64,000 nt of DNA. Origin: Streptococcus didelphis DSM 15616. GTDB taxonomy: Bacteria > Bacillota > Bacilli > Lactobacillales > Streptococcaceae. The number at the start of each line of letters is the position of its first letter. Position 1 is the stretch's first letter. The position numbers were made by a program, and so were the translations under genes. Below are positions 55,646-64,000 of the stretch, one piece after another. The notes beneath the pieces are model-generated. The model did not search any database, was not told the origin of the DNA, and saw only the letters and a program-made list of their open reading frames with translations. The DNA is taken from NCBI RefSeq assembly GCF_000380005.1, contig NZ_KB904188.1:744001-808000 (forward strand), written 5' to 3'.

Positions 55646-56677
55646 TCAGAAATTAAGGATTTTCAAGATAGCTAAATCAAAGAGATAGGACTTGTCATAT
55701 TGGCCACTTTTTATCTGATAATCAGTCTCAATAAGGGTTTTTATGCTGTATTTTAAAAAAGAAGGGCTTAAATTAGTAGAGTCTTTAATAGCATATTTAA
55801 CCTGATAAGGGTTTATCTTTCTTCCTAATAAATCAGATAAGGCCATCACTATTTGTTGTTCATTTTTACCTTCTTTTGTAAGAATCGCAATTTGTAAGTA
55901 AAGTCGAAATTGTCCTATCATAATAGCAATTAACTTTATCTCATCCTCACCAGATAGAATTAAGTCATGAATTAGATCATGAGCCATTACCATATCTTTT
56001 TGTAAAACAAAACGTGTCAAGTCAAAAATATTATCTTGTAGTGTTTTAGGAATAGCCTCATCTATATCTGTTAAAGTAACCGTCCCTTGACCCCTATAAG
56101 ATTTTAAAAAATTAAGGTTAATCAGCATCTGACTAAAATCTGCATTAGATTTTAGGACTAATTTATCAAAAACTCCACTGTCAAAGGCCAATCCCAGCTT
56201 TTTGCTATAACTATCAAAATAAGCACGCAAATCTCTTTCTTTAAGAAGACTAGCTTCTAAGACATCTGCGTCTCGTTTTAATAGTTTTGCAATTCTTCTT
56301 TTACCATCTAGTTTACCTGGAGCAAAAATAACTAATTTAGTGGATTCTTGAGGATTTTCTAAATAAGCTTCAAAGGCTTTCAGTTCATTGTCCTTGAGAT
56401 AATTTTTTTTATTAGTAGTAATATCTAGTAGATGGTCCAAAATAACAATCTTATAGTCGGTAAAAAAAGGGAGACTAAGTAAGTCCATTTCTACATCTTG
56501 ATAAGAACTTTCAGACATATCAAAATATGAGTAAGCTAGGTCTTCTTTATTAAAATCAATTTTTTTCAAGAATTCTTCTTTAAGTTGACTATATTGACCA
56601 ATATCTTCACCAGTTATTAGACTTATAGCTGCTAAATGTGTTTTATTTACCTTATCAATTTTTTCAATTGCAATCAT
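55646..56677 (-). CDS. holA: DNA polymerase III subunit delta
   Basis: A 343-aa clamp-loader subunit that opens the sliding clamp. It has the AAA+-like fold without Walker A, recognised from LVIFAPGKLDGKRRIAKLLK, LKERDLRAYFDSYSKKLGL and the C-terminal YQIKSGQYDKSYLFDLAILKI. It usually follows comEC in streptococci, as here. The TGGTATAAT box ends six bases before the ATG with no ribosome site, so it appears to have a leaderless promoter of its own between comEC and itself. Confidence 0.9.
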   Translation of the reverse strand: MIAIEKIDKVNKTHLAAISLITGEDIGQYSQLKEEFLKKIDFNKEDLAYSYFDMSESSYQDVEMDLLSLPFFTDYKIVILDHLLDITTNKKNYLKDNELKAFEAYLENPQESTKLVIFAPGKLDGKRRIAKLLKRDADVLEASLLKERDLRAYFDSYSKKLGLAFDSGVFDKLVLKSNADFSQMLINLNFLKSYRGQGTVTLTDIDEAIPKTLQDNIFDLTRFVLQKDMVMAHDLIHDLILSGEDEIKLIAIMIGQFRLYLQIAILTKEGKNEQQIVMALSDLLGRKINPYQVKYAIKDSTNLSPSFLKYSIKTLIETDYQIKSGQYDKSYLFDLAILKILNF

Positions 56678-56683
56678 AACTCT

Positions 56684-56692
56684 ATTATACCA
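56684..56692 (-). promoter_or_regulatory. Leaderless-type promoter of holA
   Basis: TGGTATAAT, six bases (AGAGTT), then ATG. It lies just downstream of the comEC stop. Confidence 0.65.
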
Positions 56693-56725
56693 CCTTATTC
56701 TCCAATCTGCTTTAGGAACTTTTTA

Positions 56726-58975
56726 CTAGTTAGAGTGACTCTTTTCAATTTGCCATTTTGACCAGCCTTTTAAACGTATAGCTCCATCTTGATCTGTTCG
56801 ATAAATCTTAGTCTTTACTTTTTTCAATCTTTCTAAAGTTTCCTTGTGTGGATGTTTAAAAGGATTATCTTTTCCTGCAGAGATGAGACTAAGCTTTGGA
56901 GTAATTTGTTCAAGAAATGCTTGGCTTGAAGAGGTTTTTGATCCATGGTGGCCGACTTTTAAGATGTCAACTTTTAAGTTAGGATATTTTTCAAGAATAG
57001 CTTTTTCCCCATCACTTTCTAAATCTCCTGTGAATAAAAAACGTTTATTTAAGAGTTTACCATAAAGGACTAGAGAATCATTATTCTTGCCATCACCTTT
57101 TTTCCATGGATAAAGCACTTGCAAGTGAGAATCCATAATAGGTAACTGATAGTCACAAGTGATGGTCTTAGTTTTGATTGCCATTTTATTGAGACGTTTT
57201 ACAAATTTCTGATTGGAAAGACTACCTTGACTAATTAATATTTCTTTTACTTTGAAAGTTTCTATTACCTCTTCCATATCTCCTACATGATCAGTATCTG
57301 TATGGGTAAGTATGAGATGATCTATCTTGACTATTCCTTGTGATTTTAAATAGGGAATTAGTGTTCTTTGAGCATTTTTGATAATATGTCTTTTCTGCCA
57401 GACCTGTTTCCCTTGGTGATAATGCTTTCCTCCCACATCAATGAGAATTGTTCTGTTATAAAGATCGCGAATAAAAATACTATCTCCTTGTCCGACATCA
57501 AGAATTGTAACTTCATTAGTCAAAGCTATTCTTGGTAAATAAAATAAAAGTGTAGTAAGAAAAAGTAAGGGTATAACTATCTTTTTATTTTTCCGGTAAT
57601 CATAAGTTATAGCTAAAAGAATTATCAAAACGATAACTAAAAGTAGAGAAGGTTTTCCAAATATAATCGGACGAGATAGATAGTGGCCAATAAAATGAAT
57701 GAGACTCTCCATGATTATAAAGATTTTATTGAAGAATCCTAGTTTTACAAGAGGAGAGATCATAAAAACCAAAGAAAGTAAGGGAAGTATGAGAACATCA
57801 AATAAAAAAGAAAAAATAGCTGTTAACAGAATGGCTGCTGGATTAAAGGTTGAGAAAAAGAAAAGTAAAATTGGAAGAATAGCAAGAGAAAGTGTTAAGC
57901 TTTCCACTATTATTTTTTTACCAGCCTTTAAATCATTATAATTAAGTATAGAAAGAATAAAAGCATAGGTGAAGGATAAGACACCTCCTATAGATAAAAG
58001 AAAATAAGGATTAATAAAAAACATACAAATAAGACTAATAGCAAAATTATTTGGAGCTTTTAGACCTAAATTAGCTAAATTCCTTTGTAACAAACTTCTA
58101 ATAACTGAAATACTATAGCCTGTCATACCTGCATAGAATAAAGAAAAAATACCTTCACAATAAGGAATAAACTCTTGAGGAAGACCGCTATAAATAAGAA
58201 TCCTTCTAAAATAATTCAAAAAGAAGCCTACCTGCATCCCAGACAAGGCAAAAAGATGAATGATACCTAATTGACTATAGAGGTCTGTCATTTGACCAAA
58301 TGACTTATCCAAATAACCAAAAAGTAGTCCTGTCATATAATGCGACATTGGTTGGGGGAAGTTTTTTTGACACCACACAATAGCTTGTCGTCTTAACTGA
58401 GATATTAATGCTAGTAGATTATCTGCTTTTTTAATAGTAACTTTATCTATTTTGTTGATGTTGCCAATGCGATAGATACCTTGATATTTTAAAAAGTTCC
58501 GATAGTCAAATCCATTAAAATTCCTTCTTTGTTCAGCCTTTGTTAAACTAATATCAGCTTCTATTTCTAAAAAATTAGTATTATTTCTAAAGAAATCTGA
58601 CTCTTTTTTATTCTTTAACTGATAAAATACCATATAGTCTTTATCTTTATGTTTAGCAAGAAAGCTAAGGCTAGTCCCGTTTATAGTACTTGTATCAGGT
58701 ACTAAGATTACTCTAGTTAAAGTACTAGCCTGATGATGAAAGTCTTTTTCTTGTTTTACCTTTAATAAGGAAAAATAGACTAAAAAACAAGCTACTATAC
58801 AAAAAAGTTGCTTTAATTTTCTAAAGTCATATCCTATCAATAGTCTAACAAGGATTATGAAATCAATAATAAAGATTGGTAGTGATGGGCTAAAAACAGA
58901 ATAAAATACCAAAACAAGAAGATAAGCTAATTGACTAAGGGTAATAGGTACAAAGCTAATCAACTTCGACATCAT
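56726..58975 (-). CDS. comEC: ComEC DNA-uptake channel
   Basis: A 749-aa polytopic membrane protein that moves single-stranded DNA across the membrane during transformation. An N-terminal hydrophobic and OB-like region is followed by the Competence domain (about 210-450, including HLFALSGMQVGFF). A metallo-beta-lactamase-like domain ends the protein (about 490-749: LDVGQGDSIFI, LTHTDTDHVGD, KVGHHGSKTSSS). It overlaps the end of comEA by 20 bp, so the two are coupled. It appears intact. Confidence 0.95.
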   Translation of the reverse strand: MMSKLISFVPITLSQLAYLLVLVFYSVFSPSLPIFIIDFIILVRLLIGYDFRKLKQLFCIVACFLVYFSLLKVKQEKDFHHQASTLTRVILVPDTSTINGTSLSFLAKHKDKDYMVFYQLKNKKESDFFRNNTNFLEIEADISLTKAEQRRNFNGFDYRNFLKYQGIYRIGNINKIDKVTIKKADNLLALISQLRRQAIVWCQKNFPQPMSHYMTGLLFGYLDKSFGQMTDLYSQLGIIHLFALSGMQVGFFLNYFRRILIYSGLPQEFIPYCEGIFSLFYAGMTGYSISVIRSLLQRNLANLGLKAPNNFAISLICMFFINPYFLLSIGGVLSFTYAFILSILNYNDLKAGKKIIVESLTLSLAILPILLFFFSTFNPAAILLTAIFSFLFDVLILPLLSLVFMISPLVKLGFFNKIFIIMESLIHFIGHYLSRPIIFGKPSLLLVIVLIILLAITYDYRKNKKIVIPLLFLTTLLFYLPRIALTNEVTILDVGQGDSIFIRDLYNRTILIDVGGKHYHQGKQVWQKRHIIKNAQRTLIPYLKSQGIVKIDHLILTHTDTDHVGDMEEVIETFKVKEILISQGSLSNQKFVKRLNKMAIKTKTITCDYQLPIMDSHLQVLYPWKKGDGKNNDSLVLYGKLLNKRFLFTGDLESDGEKAILEKYPNLKVDILKVGHHGSKTSSSQAFLEQITPKLSLISAGKDNPFKHPHKETLERLKKVKTKIYRTDQDGAIRLKGWSKWQIEKSHSN

Positions 58976-59651
58976 CTTTTAGTTTATCTAAGGTCTTTTG
59001 ACCAATCCCAGAGATTGCCAATAGATCATCTAAGCTTTTAAAGCCTCCCAACTTATCACGATTTTCAATAATTTCTTTTGCACGCTTTTCTCCGATACCT
59101 GGAATTTTAGTTAATTCTTCTAGACTGGCATTATTAAGATTAACCTTTTTATTATCAGGCTGACTAGGATTTCCTGTTTTACTTATAGTTGCTTTAGAAG
59201 ATGAGGCCACTCCTTGTGGATTTTCTCCTTTTTTTGCAATATAGATAACTTCTTCATCTTTTAATTTTTGAGCAAGATTAATGGCATTTCTATCTGCTTC
59301 TTCAGTTAATCCCCCAGCTTCTTGGATAAGGTCTGTAACTCTGCTACCTGGCTTTAAGTGATAAACACCTTCTTTTTGGACGGCCCCTTTAAGATCTACC
59401 AGTATTTTTTCAGCTACTTGATTTTTATGATTTTTATTATCTTCATTTTGATTGCTTGCTAATACTGTTTTATCCTCTTTTTCCACAGCTAGAGGAAGAG
59501 AAACTTCTTTATCTTTATTAGCCTGCCCACCCCAGATGAAAACAAATAGTAACACAATAATCCCCAAAGCTAATAAAAGCGTAAGTATCCGACTTAAAAT
59601 ATAATTTTGGGATAAATAATCTTTGATTCTAGATAAATAATTTAATAACAT
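58956..59651 (-). CDS. comEA: ComEA DNA-binding competence receptor
   Basis: A 231-aa membrane-anchored protein that binds double-stranded DNA outside the cell. A transmembrane helix (about 19-42) is followed by an SLBB-like domain (VDLKGAVQKEGVYHLKPGSRV, here about 86-140), a linker and two helix-hairpin-helix motifs. The HhH motifs are LNNASLEELTKIPGIGEKRA and LDDLLAISGIGQKTLDKL. GAGGTG precedes the ATG. A cin-box-like TTCGGATT lies 18 nt upstream. It is the first gene of comEA-comEC. Confidence 0.95.
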   Translation of the reverse strand: MLLNYLSRIKDYLSQNYILSRILTLLLALGIIVLLFVFIWGGQANKDKEVSLPLAVEKEDKTVLASNQNEDNKNHKNQVAEKILVDLKGAVQKEGVYHLKPGSRVTDLIQEAGGLTEEADRNAINLAQKLKDEEVIYIAKKGENPQGVASSSKATISKTGNPSQPDNKKVNLNNASLEELTKIPGIGEKRAKEIIENRDKLGGFKSLDDLLAISGIGQKTLDKLKDDVEVD

Positions 59652-59669
59652 TTTTCACCTCACTTATTT

Positions 59670-59677
59670 AATCCGAA
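59670..59677 (-). promoter_or_regulatory. Candidate cin-box of comEA-comEC
   Basis: TTCGGATT after a T-tract, nearly identical to the coiA box (TTCGGATA). It matches the pneumococcal TACGAATA only in part (5 of 8). Confidence 0.5.
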
Positions 59678-59693
59678 AAATAAAAACCAAAAA

Positions 59694-59722
59694 TAAAAAA
59701 AGCCATCTCAAAGATGAACTTT
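59694..59722 (-). terminator. Terminator after the acyltransferase gene
   Basis: GTTCATC and GATGGC with flanking AAAA/TTTT form a bulged stem, followed by T7 on the minus strand. Confidence 0.72.
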
Positions 59723-60489
59723 TACTTTCTATGTTTATCAGGATCCCAGACAAAGCTTGCTAAATAGCTAAATAAACAGGTCAAAATTAAAACGATAATT
59801 AAAATCAAACCCAAGGGAATGCGGTAACTATAAGTGAGGGGATTTAATTTTTTCCCTGATTGATAGCTTGCTATCTCTTGATCTAAGTCTGTAAATGCTG
59901 TTTGAATACGACTTGCAACCTCTTCAATCCCTTGATTGTTCATTCGTTTAATATCAGAAACATCAATAGGATTTCCAAAATTCATGTCTATACGTTCTCC
60001 CCTTATCAAGCCTTTTAAACTTACAGGACCTAGATAAGTTGCTGGAAGAATCTTGACCTTAGACATCTTAGCAATCACAGCTACTCCTCCTTTGAGGTCT
60101 TGGGAATGCCGACTTCCACTTGGAAACATGAGTAAGGATCGGTTTTTCTTTTTCAACACATTGACAGGATATCTAATAGCCTCTGGGCTTGGTTTTTCTC
60201 TATCAATTGGAAAAGCACCACACATTTTTATCCACCAGGCTAATAATCGATTTTGAAAAAGTTCTTTTTTGGCCATAAATACAAACTGTTTAGGTCTAGC
60301 TGCAAAAGCTATATAAACAGGATCCCAGAAGGTTCTATGAGGGGCTACTAAGATATAATTTTCTGTGGCTGGTAATATTCTATTCTTATTATGGTAGTGA
60401 GAATTACCATTAACTACCCATAATAAGAAAACAACTAAACCACGTAAATAAGCGTAAAACACATGGCTCTCCCTTACTATTTTATTCAT
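59722..60489 (-). CDS. plsC: 1-acyl-sn-glycerol-3-phosphate acyltransferase
   Basis: A 255-aa membrane-associated acyltransferase that makes phosphatidic acid. It has the catalytic HX4D in APHRTFWDPVYIA, the glycerophosphate-binding FPSGSRHSQDLKGG (a variant of EGTR) and LPATYLGP. A C-terminal hydrophobic helix (about 228-248) is present. Position upstream of comEA is usual in streptococci. Monocistronic. Confidence 0.88.
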   Translation of the reverse strand: MNKIVRESHVFYAYLRGLVVFLLWVVNGNSHYHNKNRILPATENYILVAPHRTFWDPVYIAFAARPKQFVFMAKKELFQNRLLAWWIKMCGAFPIDREKPSPEAIRYPVNVLKKKNRSLLMFPSGSRHSQDLKGGVAVIAKMSKVKILPATYLGPVSLKGLIRGERIDMNFGNPIDVSDIKRMNNQGIEEVASRIQTAFTDLDQEIASYQSGKKLNPLTYSYRIPLGLILIIVLILTCLFSYLASFVWDPDKHRK

Positions 60490-60596
60490 TTTATTTTACC
60501 ATGAAATGATTTAATTAGAAAGTCTTAATTTTTCCCTTTAGTTCTAGATCAGCATCATCCTTTATTCCTAATAGGTTTTCCCTCTTCTGTTATTTC

Positions 60597-60605
60597 TGCT
60601 ATAAT
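60597..60605 (+). promoter_or_regulatory. Leaderless-type promoter of the trmN6-like gene
   Basis: TGCTATAAT, six bases (AAGCTT), then ATG at 60612. No ribosome site. Confidence 0.65.
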
Positions 60606-60611
60606 AAGCTT

Positions 60612-61358
60612 ATGACACAAAATTTATTACAAGCCGGGGAACGCATTGACCAGCTCTATTCAAATGATGTTAAGATTATTCAAAACAAGGAAGTTTTCAG
60701 CTATTCGATTGATAGTGTCTTACTCTCGCGTTTTCCTCAGATACCATCAAAGGGACTTATTGTTGATTTATGTTCTGGCAATGGTGCTGTTGGGCTTTTT
60801 GTAAGTAAAAAAACCAAGGCAAGCATTCTAGAAGTTGAAATTCAAGCGAGACTAGCCAATATGGCCCAGCGATCCATTCTATTAAATAATCTGCAGGATC
60901 AAGTAAAGATGGTCTGTGATGATCTCAAAAACCTTTTAAACTATGTTCCACGTTCTGGGGTTGACTTAATGTTATGTAATCCACCTTACTTTAAATCGAG
61001 TCAAAGTTCGAAGAAGAATATATCTGAATATTATTTATTAGCCAGACATGAAATCACTACAAACCTCCAAGAAATTTGCCAGGTTGCTCGCCACACTCTT
61101 AAATCAAATGGCCGTCTAGCCATGGTTCATAGACCTGATCGTTTTATTGAGATTCTAGATTGTCTAAGAGCAAACGGCCTGGCACCTAAGCGCATTCAGT
61201 TTGTCTATCCTAAAATGGGTAAGGATGCTAATATGCTATTAATTGAAGCTATTAAAGATGGATCTATTGATGGCATGAAAATTTTACCACCATTAGTGGT
61301 TCATAAGGATAATGGTGACTATACTGATACTATCAAAAAACTCTACTTTCCCCACTAG
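60612..61358 (+). CDS. tRNA1(Val) (adenine-37-N6)-methyltransferase-like protein
   Basis: A 248-aa SAM-dependent methyltransferase of the TrmN6/YfiC family. Motif I is VDLCSGNGAVGLF. The catalytic NPPY is in MLCNPPYFK, and LARHE and LAMVHRPDRFIEI follow, all typical. It modifies adenine in tRNA or possibly another nucleic acid. It starts a three-gene set with DUF3923 and the GIY-YIG gene. Confidence 0.87.
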   Translation: MTQNLLQAGERIDQLYSNDVKIIQNKEVFSYSIDSVLLSRFPQIPSKGLIVDLCSGNGAVGLFVSKKTKASILEVEIQARLANMAQRSILLNNLQDQVKMVCDDLKNLLNYVPRSGVDLMLCNPPYFKSSQSSKKNISEYYLLARHEITTNLQEICQVARHTLKSNGRLAMVHRPDRFIEILDCLRANGLAPKRIQFVYPKMGKDANMLLIEAIKDGSIDGMKILPPLVVHKDNGDYTDTIKKLYFPH

Positions 61359-61372
61359 AAAGGTAGGAAATA

Positions 61373-61597
61373 ATGGTTATGAAAAAAATATTTTGGTTGA
61401 CTAATCTTCTCCTTTTAATCTTCTTTATTTTAGTTGGGCTCTTTTTGTGGTTCAGAGAAACTGATGGAACAGCTAGTCTGCAAACCTTTAACAGTCGAAT
61501 GCTAACCATTCTTGTGTGGCTAGGGTTCTACCTTTTGATTCTTCTTTGTCAATATTTATTTATTCTAGTGAAAAAAGGGTTAAAAGATGTCAGATAA
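61373..61597 (+). CDS. DUF3923-like small membrane protein
   Basis: A 74-aa protein with two hydrophobic helices (about 6-27 and 44-66) separated by a short charged loop. The ATG at 61373 has AGGTAGGAAA before it; a second ATG two codons later is possible. It lies 14 nt after the methyltransferase and overlaps the GIY-YIG gene by 11 bp, implying coupling. Function unknown. Confidence 0.7.
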   Translation: MVMKKIFWLTNLLLLIFFILVGLFLWFRETDGTASLQTFNSRMLTILVWLGFYLLILLCQYLFILVKKGLKDVR

Positions 61598-61865
61598 GGC
61601 TTATATGTATGTCTTGGAATGTGCTGATAAAAGTCTATACACAGGCTATACAGTAGATTTAAAAAAGCGTGTCACTACTCACAATTCAGGAAAAGGTGCT
61701 AAATACACACGCGCACGATTACCTGTAAAACTTATCTACTCTGAATGCTTTGATAGTAAAAAAGAGGCAATGAGTGCCGAGGCTTTATTCAAAAAACGTT
61801 ATAGCAGATCCCAAAAGCTAGCTTATATCGCATCACATATCCAAGAAAAAAACATTGAGAAATAA
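61587..61865 (+). CDS. GIY-YIG domain nuclease-like protein
   Basis: A 92-aa single GIY-YIG domain protein (YhbQ/UPF0213 type). It has [35 protein letters not shown] and the Glu in [13 protein letters not shown]. These are the family's Tyr, Arg and Glu catalytic positions. Its cellular substrate is unknown; DNA repair or structure-specific cleavage is possible. It pairs with the methyltransferase gene in many Firmicutes. Confidence 0.88.
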   Translation: MSDKAYMYVLECADKSLYTGYTVDLKKRVTTHNSGKGAKYTRARLPVKLIYSECFDSKKEAMSAEALFKKRYSRSQKLAYIASHIQEKNIEK

Positions 61866-61881
61866 AATCTCAATGTTTTAA
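61846..61881. terminator. Bidirectional terminator between the GIY-YIG gene and kup
   Basis: AACATTGAG and CTCAATGTT form a 9-bp stem. TTTTAATTTT follows on the plus strand and T7 on the minus strand. The stop codons of both genes are inside or next to it. Confidence 0.9.
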
Positions 61882-63875
61882 TTTTCGTCTGATACTGGAA
61901 CAATCTCTTTAATTGGTAATTTTAGAATATCTGATAAAATCAAGGGGACAAATTCTACCTTAACTTCCGAATATTGTAAACCAAACCAGCGAGATGGTGT
62001 TGCTGTAAAATGCTTGATACTTGCCTTAGTCTGCATAATAAAGCGTTCAAAACCAGTTAATTGTCTAGCTTGAGAGACGCGTTCTTCAATAATAACAAAT
62101 CTAAAGTCACCAACCTCTCGTCCAGGTGAAATGGAATATTCTTGGACTTGTTTAGGTAAACGCCCGCTTTCCATTAGGTCTTGGACGATTGTTCTGAGAT
62201 AACGTGGTACAGTTTGTGGCATCCTAAATCCTAGATGAAGTTCTACCTTAACCATATAATCAGTTCCCATCATATCAACCTTATATTTAGCTGTATAGGG
62301 TTCATCTGTTACCTTAACATTTACAAACCAGTATACCTTAGCCCGTTTTGGTCTTTTATCCAAAATAGAGTATAAAATAGATTTATCGATCATATTTCCC
62401 TGTACACGGTTGGTTAAATAAACGACATTTGTTTGATATAAATCAATCGAGGTATCATCTCGCAAGGCTTTAATTTGTTGTCTATAATCAAGTAGGTTAA
62501 GCGATTTAACATATTTAAAGACAATTTTTGTTCCTTTATGCCATATAAACATCAATGATAAAATTGTAAGAGCGATAATAACCACTACATAACCACCGTG
62601 TAAGAATTTTACAGCGGAAGCCCAGAAAAAGACAAATTCGATAAGGGCAAAAAAGGCCATCACAATATGTGCTAAGATCGAGCGCATGCCTTTTTTAATA
62701 AGGAAGTAATTTAATAAGATTGTAGTCATCAGCATGGTAATTGTAATAGCAAGCCCATAAGCTGCTTCCATGTGTTCTGAGCTTTGGAAATAAAGGACGG
62801 TACAAGAAGTTATCACAAAAAGCATCCAATTAATAACAGGAATATAGAGTTGTCCTAAATTTTGTCCTGGATAGGTTACCCTAAAGAGGGGAAATAGTTT
62901 TAGACGCATAGCTTCAGCAACTAAGGTAAATGAACCTGTAATTAGGGCCTGAGAAGCAATAATAGCTGCTAAGGTTGCCAAGATAACGGCGTAAACTCTT
63001 AGGTTTTCTGGAATACTAGCAAAAAATGGATTGAGTTCTGTACCACTATTTTTATTGGCTAATATCCAGGCTCCTTGTCCACAATAAGATAAGAAGATAC
63101 AAATTTTGACAAAGGGCCAGCTCATGTAAATATTACCTCGACCAACATGGCCTAGATCAGAATAGAGAGCTTCAGCACCTGTAGTTGCCAAAAAGATTGA
63201 TCCCAGAATAAAAATTCCCCTGTGATTTTCTGGACTAATTAATAAATGAATAGCATAATAAGGATTAATGGCCTTAAAAATAGCTAAATGATCCATACTG
63301 TTAAAAAGTCCACTTAAGCCAAGAAAACCAAACCAAAAAAGCATAACCGGTCCAAATAACTTACCTATTAAACTTGTACCAAAGCGCTGGATACTAAACA
63401 GAATTAAAAGTATCATCAAGGTGGTAATGATAACATTGGTTTGGTTTTCATAAATATAGTTAATACCTGGGACTGCTTTTAAGCCTTCGATGGCTGATGT
63501 TACTGTAACTGCTGGGGTTAAAGCTCCATCAGATAAGAGAGTCGCACCTCCTATCATAGCAGGTACTATCAGCCATCTAGACATCTTTCTTACTAAGGTG
63601 TATAAAGAAAATATACCACCTTCATGGTGGTTATCTGCTTTTAGAGCAATCCAAACATATTTTATGGATGTGATAAGTGTTAAGGTCCAGAAAATTAAGG
63701 AAACAGAGCCAATTATAAATGCCTCTGATACCTGGCTGATGCCCCCTTGGTTTTCAACCAATGATTGCATGGTATAAAGAGGACTTGTTCCAATATCACC
63801 ATAAACAATTCCTAGAGCAATAATAAATCCGGCTTTTGTTGCTTTATCAAAAGCTGGATGATTGGCATTAGACAT
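61878..63875 (-). CDS. kup: Kup-type potassium uptake transporter
   Basis: A 665-aa membrane protein with about twelve hydrophobic segments and a C-terminal cytoplasmic domain (about 460-665). It starts with the family pattern [16 protein letters not shown] and contains [31 protein letters not shown] and [18 protein letters not shown]. It imports potassium, probably with protons. The ATG at 63875 is chosen because AGGAGG lies nine bases upstream, and the length fits the family. The longer frame to 63911 has no ribosome site. Confidence 0.95.
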   Translation of the reverse strand: MSNANHPAFDKATKAGFIIALGIVYGDIGTSPLYTMQSLVENQGGISQVSEAFIIGSVSLIFWTLTLITSIKYVWIALKADNHHEGGIFSLYTLVRKMSRWLIVPAMIGGATLLSDGALTPAVTVTSAIEGLKAVPGINYIYENQTNVIITTLMILLILFSIQRFGTSLIGKLFGPVMLFWFGFLGLSGLFNSMDHLAIFKAINPYYAIHLLISPENHRGIFILGSIFLATTGAEALYSDLGHVGRGNIYMSWPFVKICIFLSYCGQGAWILANKNSGTELNPFFASIPENLRVYAVILATLAAIIASQALITGSFTLVAEAMRLKLFPLFRVTYPGQNLGQLYIPVINWMLFVITSCTVLYFQSSEHMEAAYGLAITITMLMTTILLNYFLIKKGMRSILAHIVMAFFALIEFVFFWASAVKFLHGGYVVVIIALTILSLMFIWHKGTKIVFKYVKSLNLLDYRQQIKALRDDTSIDLYQTNVVYLTNRVQGNMIDKSILYSILDKRPKRAKVYWFVNVKVTDEPYTAKYKVDMMGTDYMVKVELHLGFRMPQTVPRYLRTIVQDLMESGRLPKQVQEYSISPGREVGDFRFVIIEERVSQARQLTGFERFIMQTKASIKHFTATPSRWFGLQYSEVKVEFVPLILSDILKLPIKEIVPVSDEN

Positions 63876-63925
63876 CCCAATCTTCCTCCTGTTTTTCATT
63901 AAAAATACCAAAAATGGCTGAAACC

Positions 63926-63934
63926 ATTATAACA
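63926..63934 (-). promoter_or_regulatory. kup promoter (extended -10)
   Basis: TGTTATAAT on the minus strand, about 50 nt before the start codon. No good -35. Confidence 0.6.
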
Positions 63935-63953
63935 AAATATAGATAAAATGGTG

Positions 63954-63986
63954 AAAAAAAGAGTTGAAGTTATCTCCAACTCTTTT
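63954..63986 (-). terminator. Terminator of a gene beyond the right edge
   Basis: AAAAGAGTTG and CAACTCTTTT form a 10-bp stem with a 10-nt loop, followed by T7 on the minus strand. The gene itself lies outside the window. Confidence 0.88.
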
Positions 63987-64000
63987 GATATTATTCACCT

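Noticed and set aside
1..64000. CRISPR arrays, tRNA or rRNA genes, insertion sequences, prophage genes
   Set aside because: No regularly spaced direct repeats, no cloverleaf-like GGTTCRANTCC segments, and no transposase, integrase or phage protein were seen on either strand.

Overview
The window is a contiguous stretch of a low-GC Gram-positive chromosome, almost certainly a Streptococcus. The supporting signs are AUG-proximal AGGAGG-type ribosome sites, frequent extended -10 promoters (TGnTATAAT), a streptococcal-type MetAP, GapN, SpxR, CoiA/ComEA/ComEC, PrsA and an SfbI-like fibronectin-binding adhesin. A complete beta-glucuronide pathway together with the adhesin suggests a pyogenic-group species. 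The species cannot be fixed from the sequence alone. No rRNA, tRNA, CRISPR array, insertion sequence or prophage was recognised.

Layout. 1-4 kb: the 5' end of aroA, then a GNAT-spxR-map-yihY transcription unit. 4.1-8.6 kb: a HAD phosphatase plus two tandem GH3 glycosidases. 8.7-11.5 kb: a thioester-domain fibronectin-binding adhesin with an LPKSG sorting signal. 11.7-21.1 kb: a full glucuronide regulon, made of a transporter, kdgK, uidA and a FadR-type regulator in one group, and kdgA-uxaC-uxuA-uxuB in another. 21.3-29.9 kb: murA, metK behind an S_MK (SAM-III) riboswitch, birA, dnaX-DUF3272, fRMsr, DUF1294-udk and a DEAD helicase. 29.9-35 kb: polysaccharide deacetylase, gapN, ptsHI. 35.4-40.5 kb: nrdHE-nrdF behind tandem NrdR boxes, and a CLC channel. 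40.6-41 kb: a decayed folT-like pseudogene. 41.2-49.4 kb: alaS with a T-box leader, prsA, an O-methyltransferase, a HAD phosphatase, coiA-pepF. 49.5-64 kb: an MFS transporter, RsuA, nagB behind NagR-type boxes, queA, a serine hydrolase, sodA, holA, comEA-comEC, plsC, a trmN6-like methyltransferase, DUF3923, a GIY-YIG nuclease and kup.

How the genes work together. Beta-glucuronides would enter through the GPH symporter and be cut by UidA. Glucuronate then passes through UxaC, UxuB, UxuA, KdgK and KdgA to pyruvate and glyceraldehyde-3-phosphate, which GapN can oxidise. Three promoters carry the same 11-nt palindrome TCATCWGATGA plus a cre-like CcpA site: the transporter, kdgA and HAD-GH3 promoters. 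This ties the GH3 pair to the glucuronide genes as one apparent regulon for glucuronate- and hexosamine-containing glycans. nagB, under a separate NagR-like double operator, could take the amino-sugar half. This is the most coherent system-level inference in the window.

Other regulatory features worth attention: at least six genes have an extended or consensus -10 box placed 6-7 nt before the start codon with no ribosome binding site, so they look leaderless. coiA and comEA share a TTCGGAT-type box in place of the textbook cin-box. Several intergenic hairpins are unusually long and multi-tiered.
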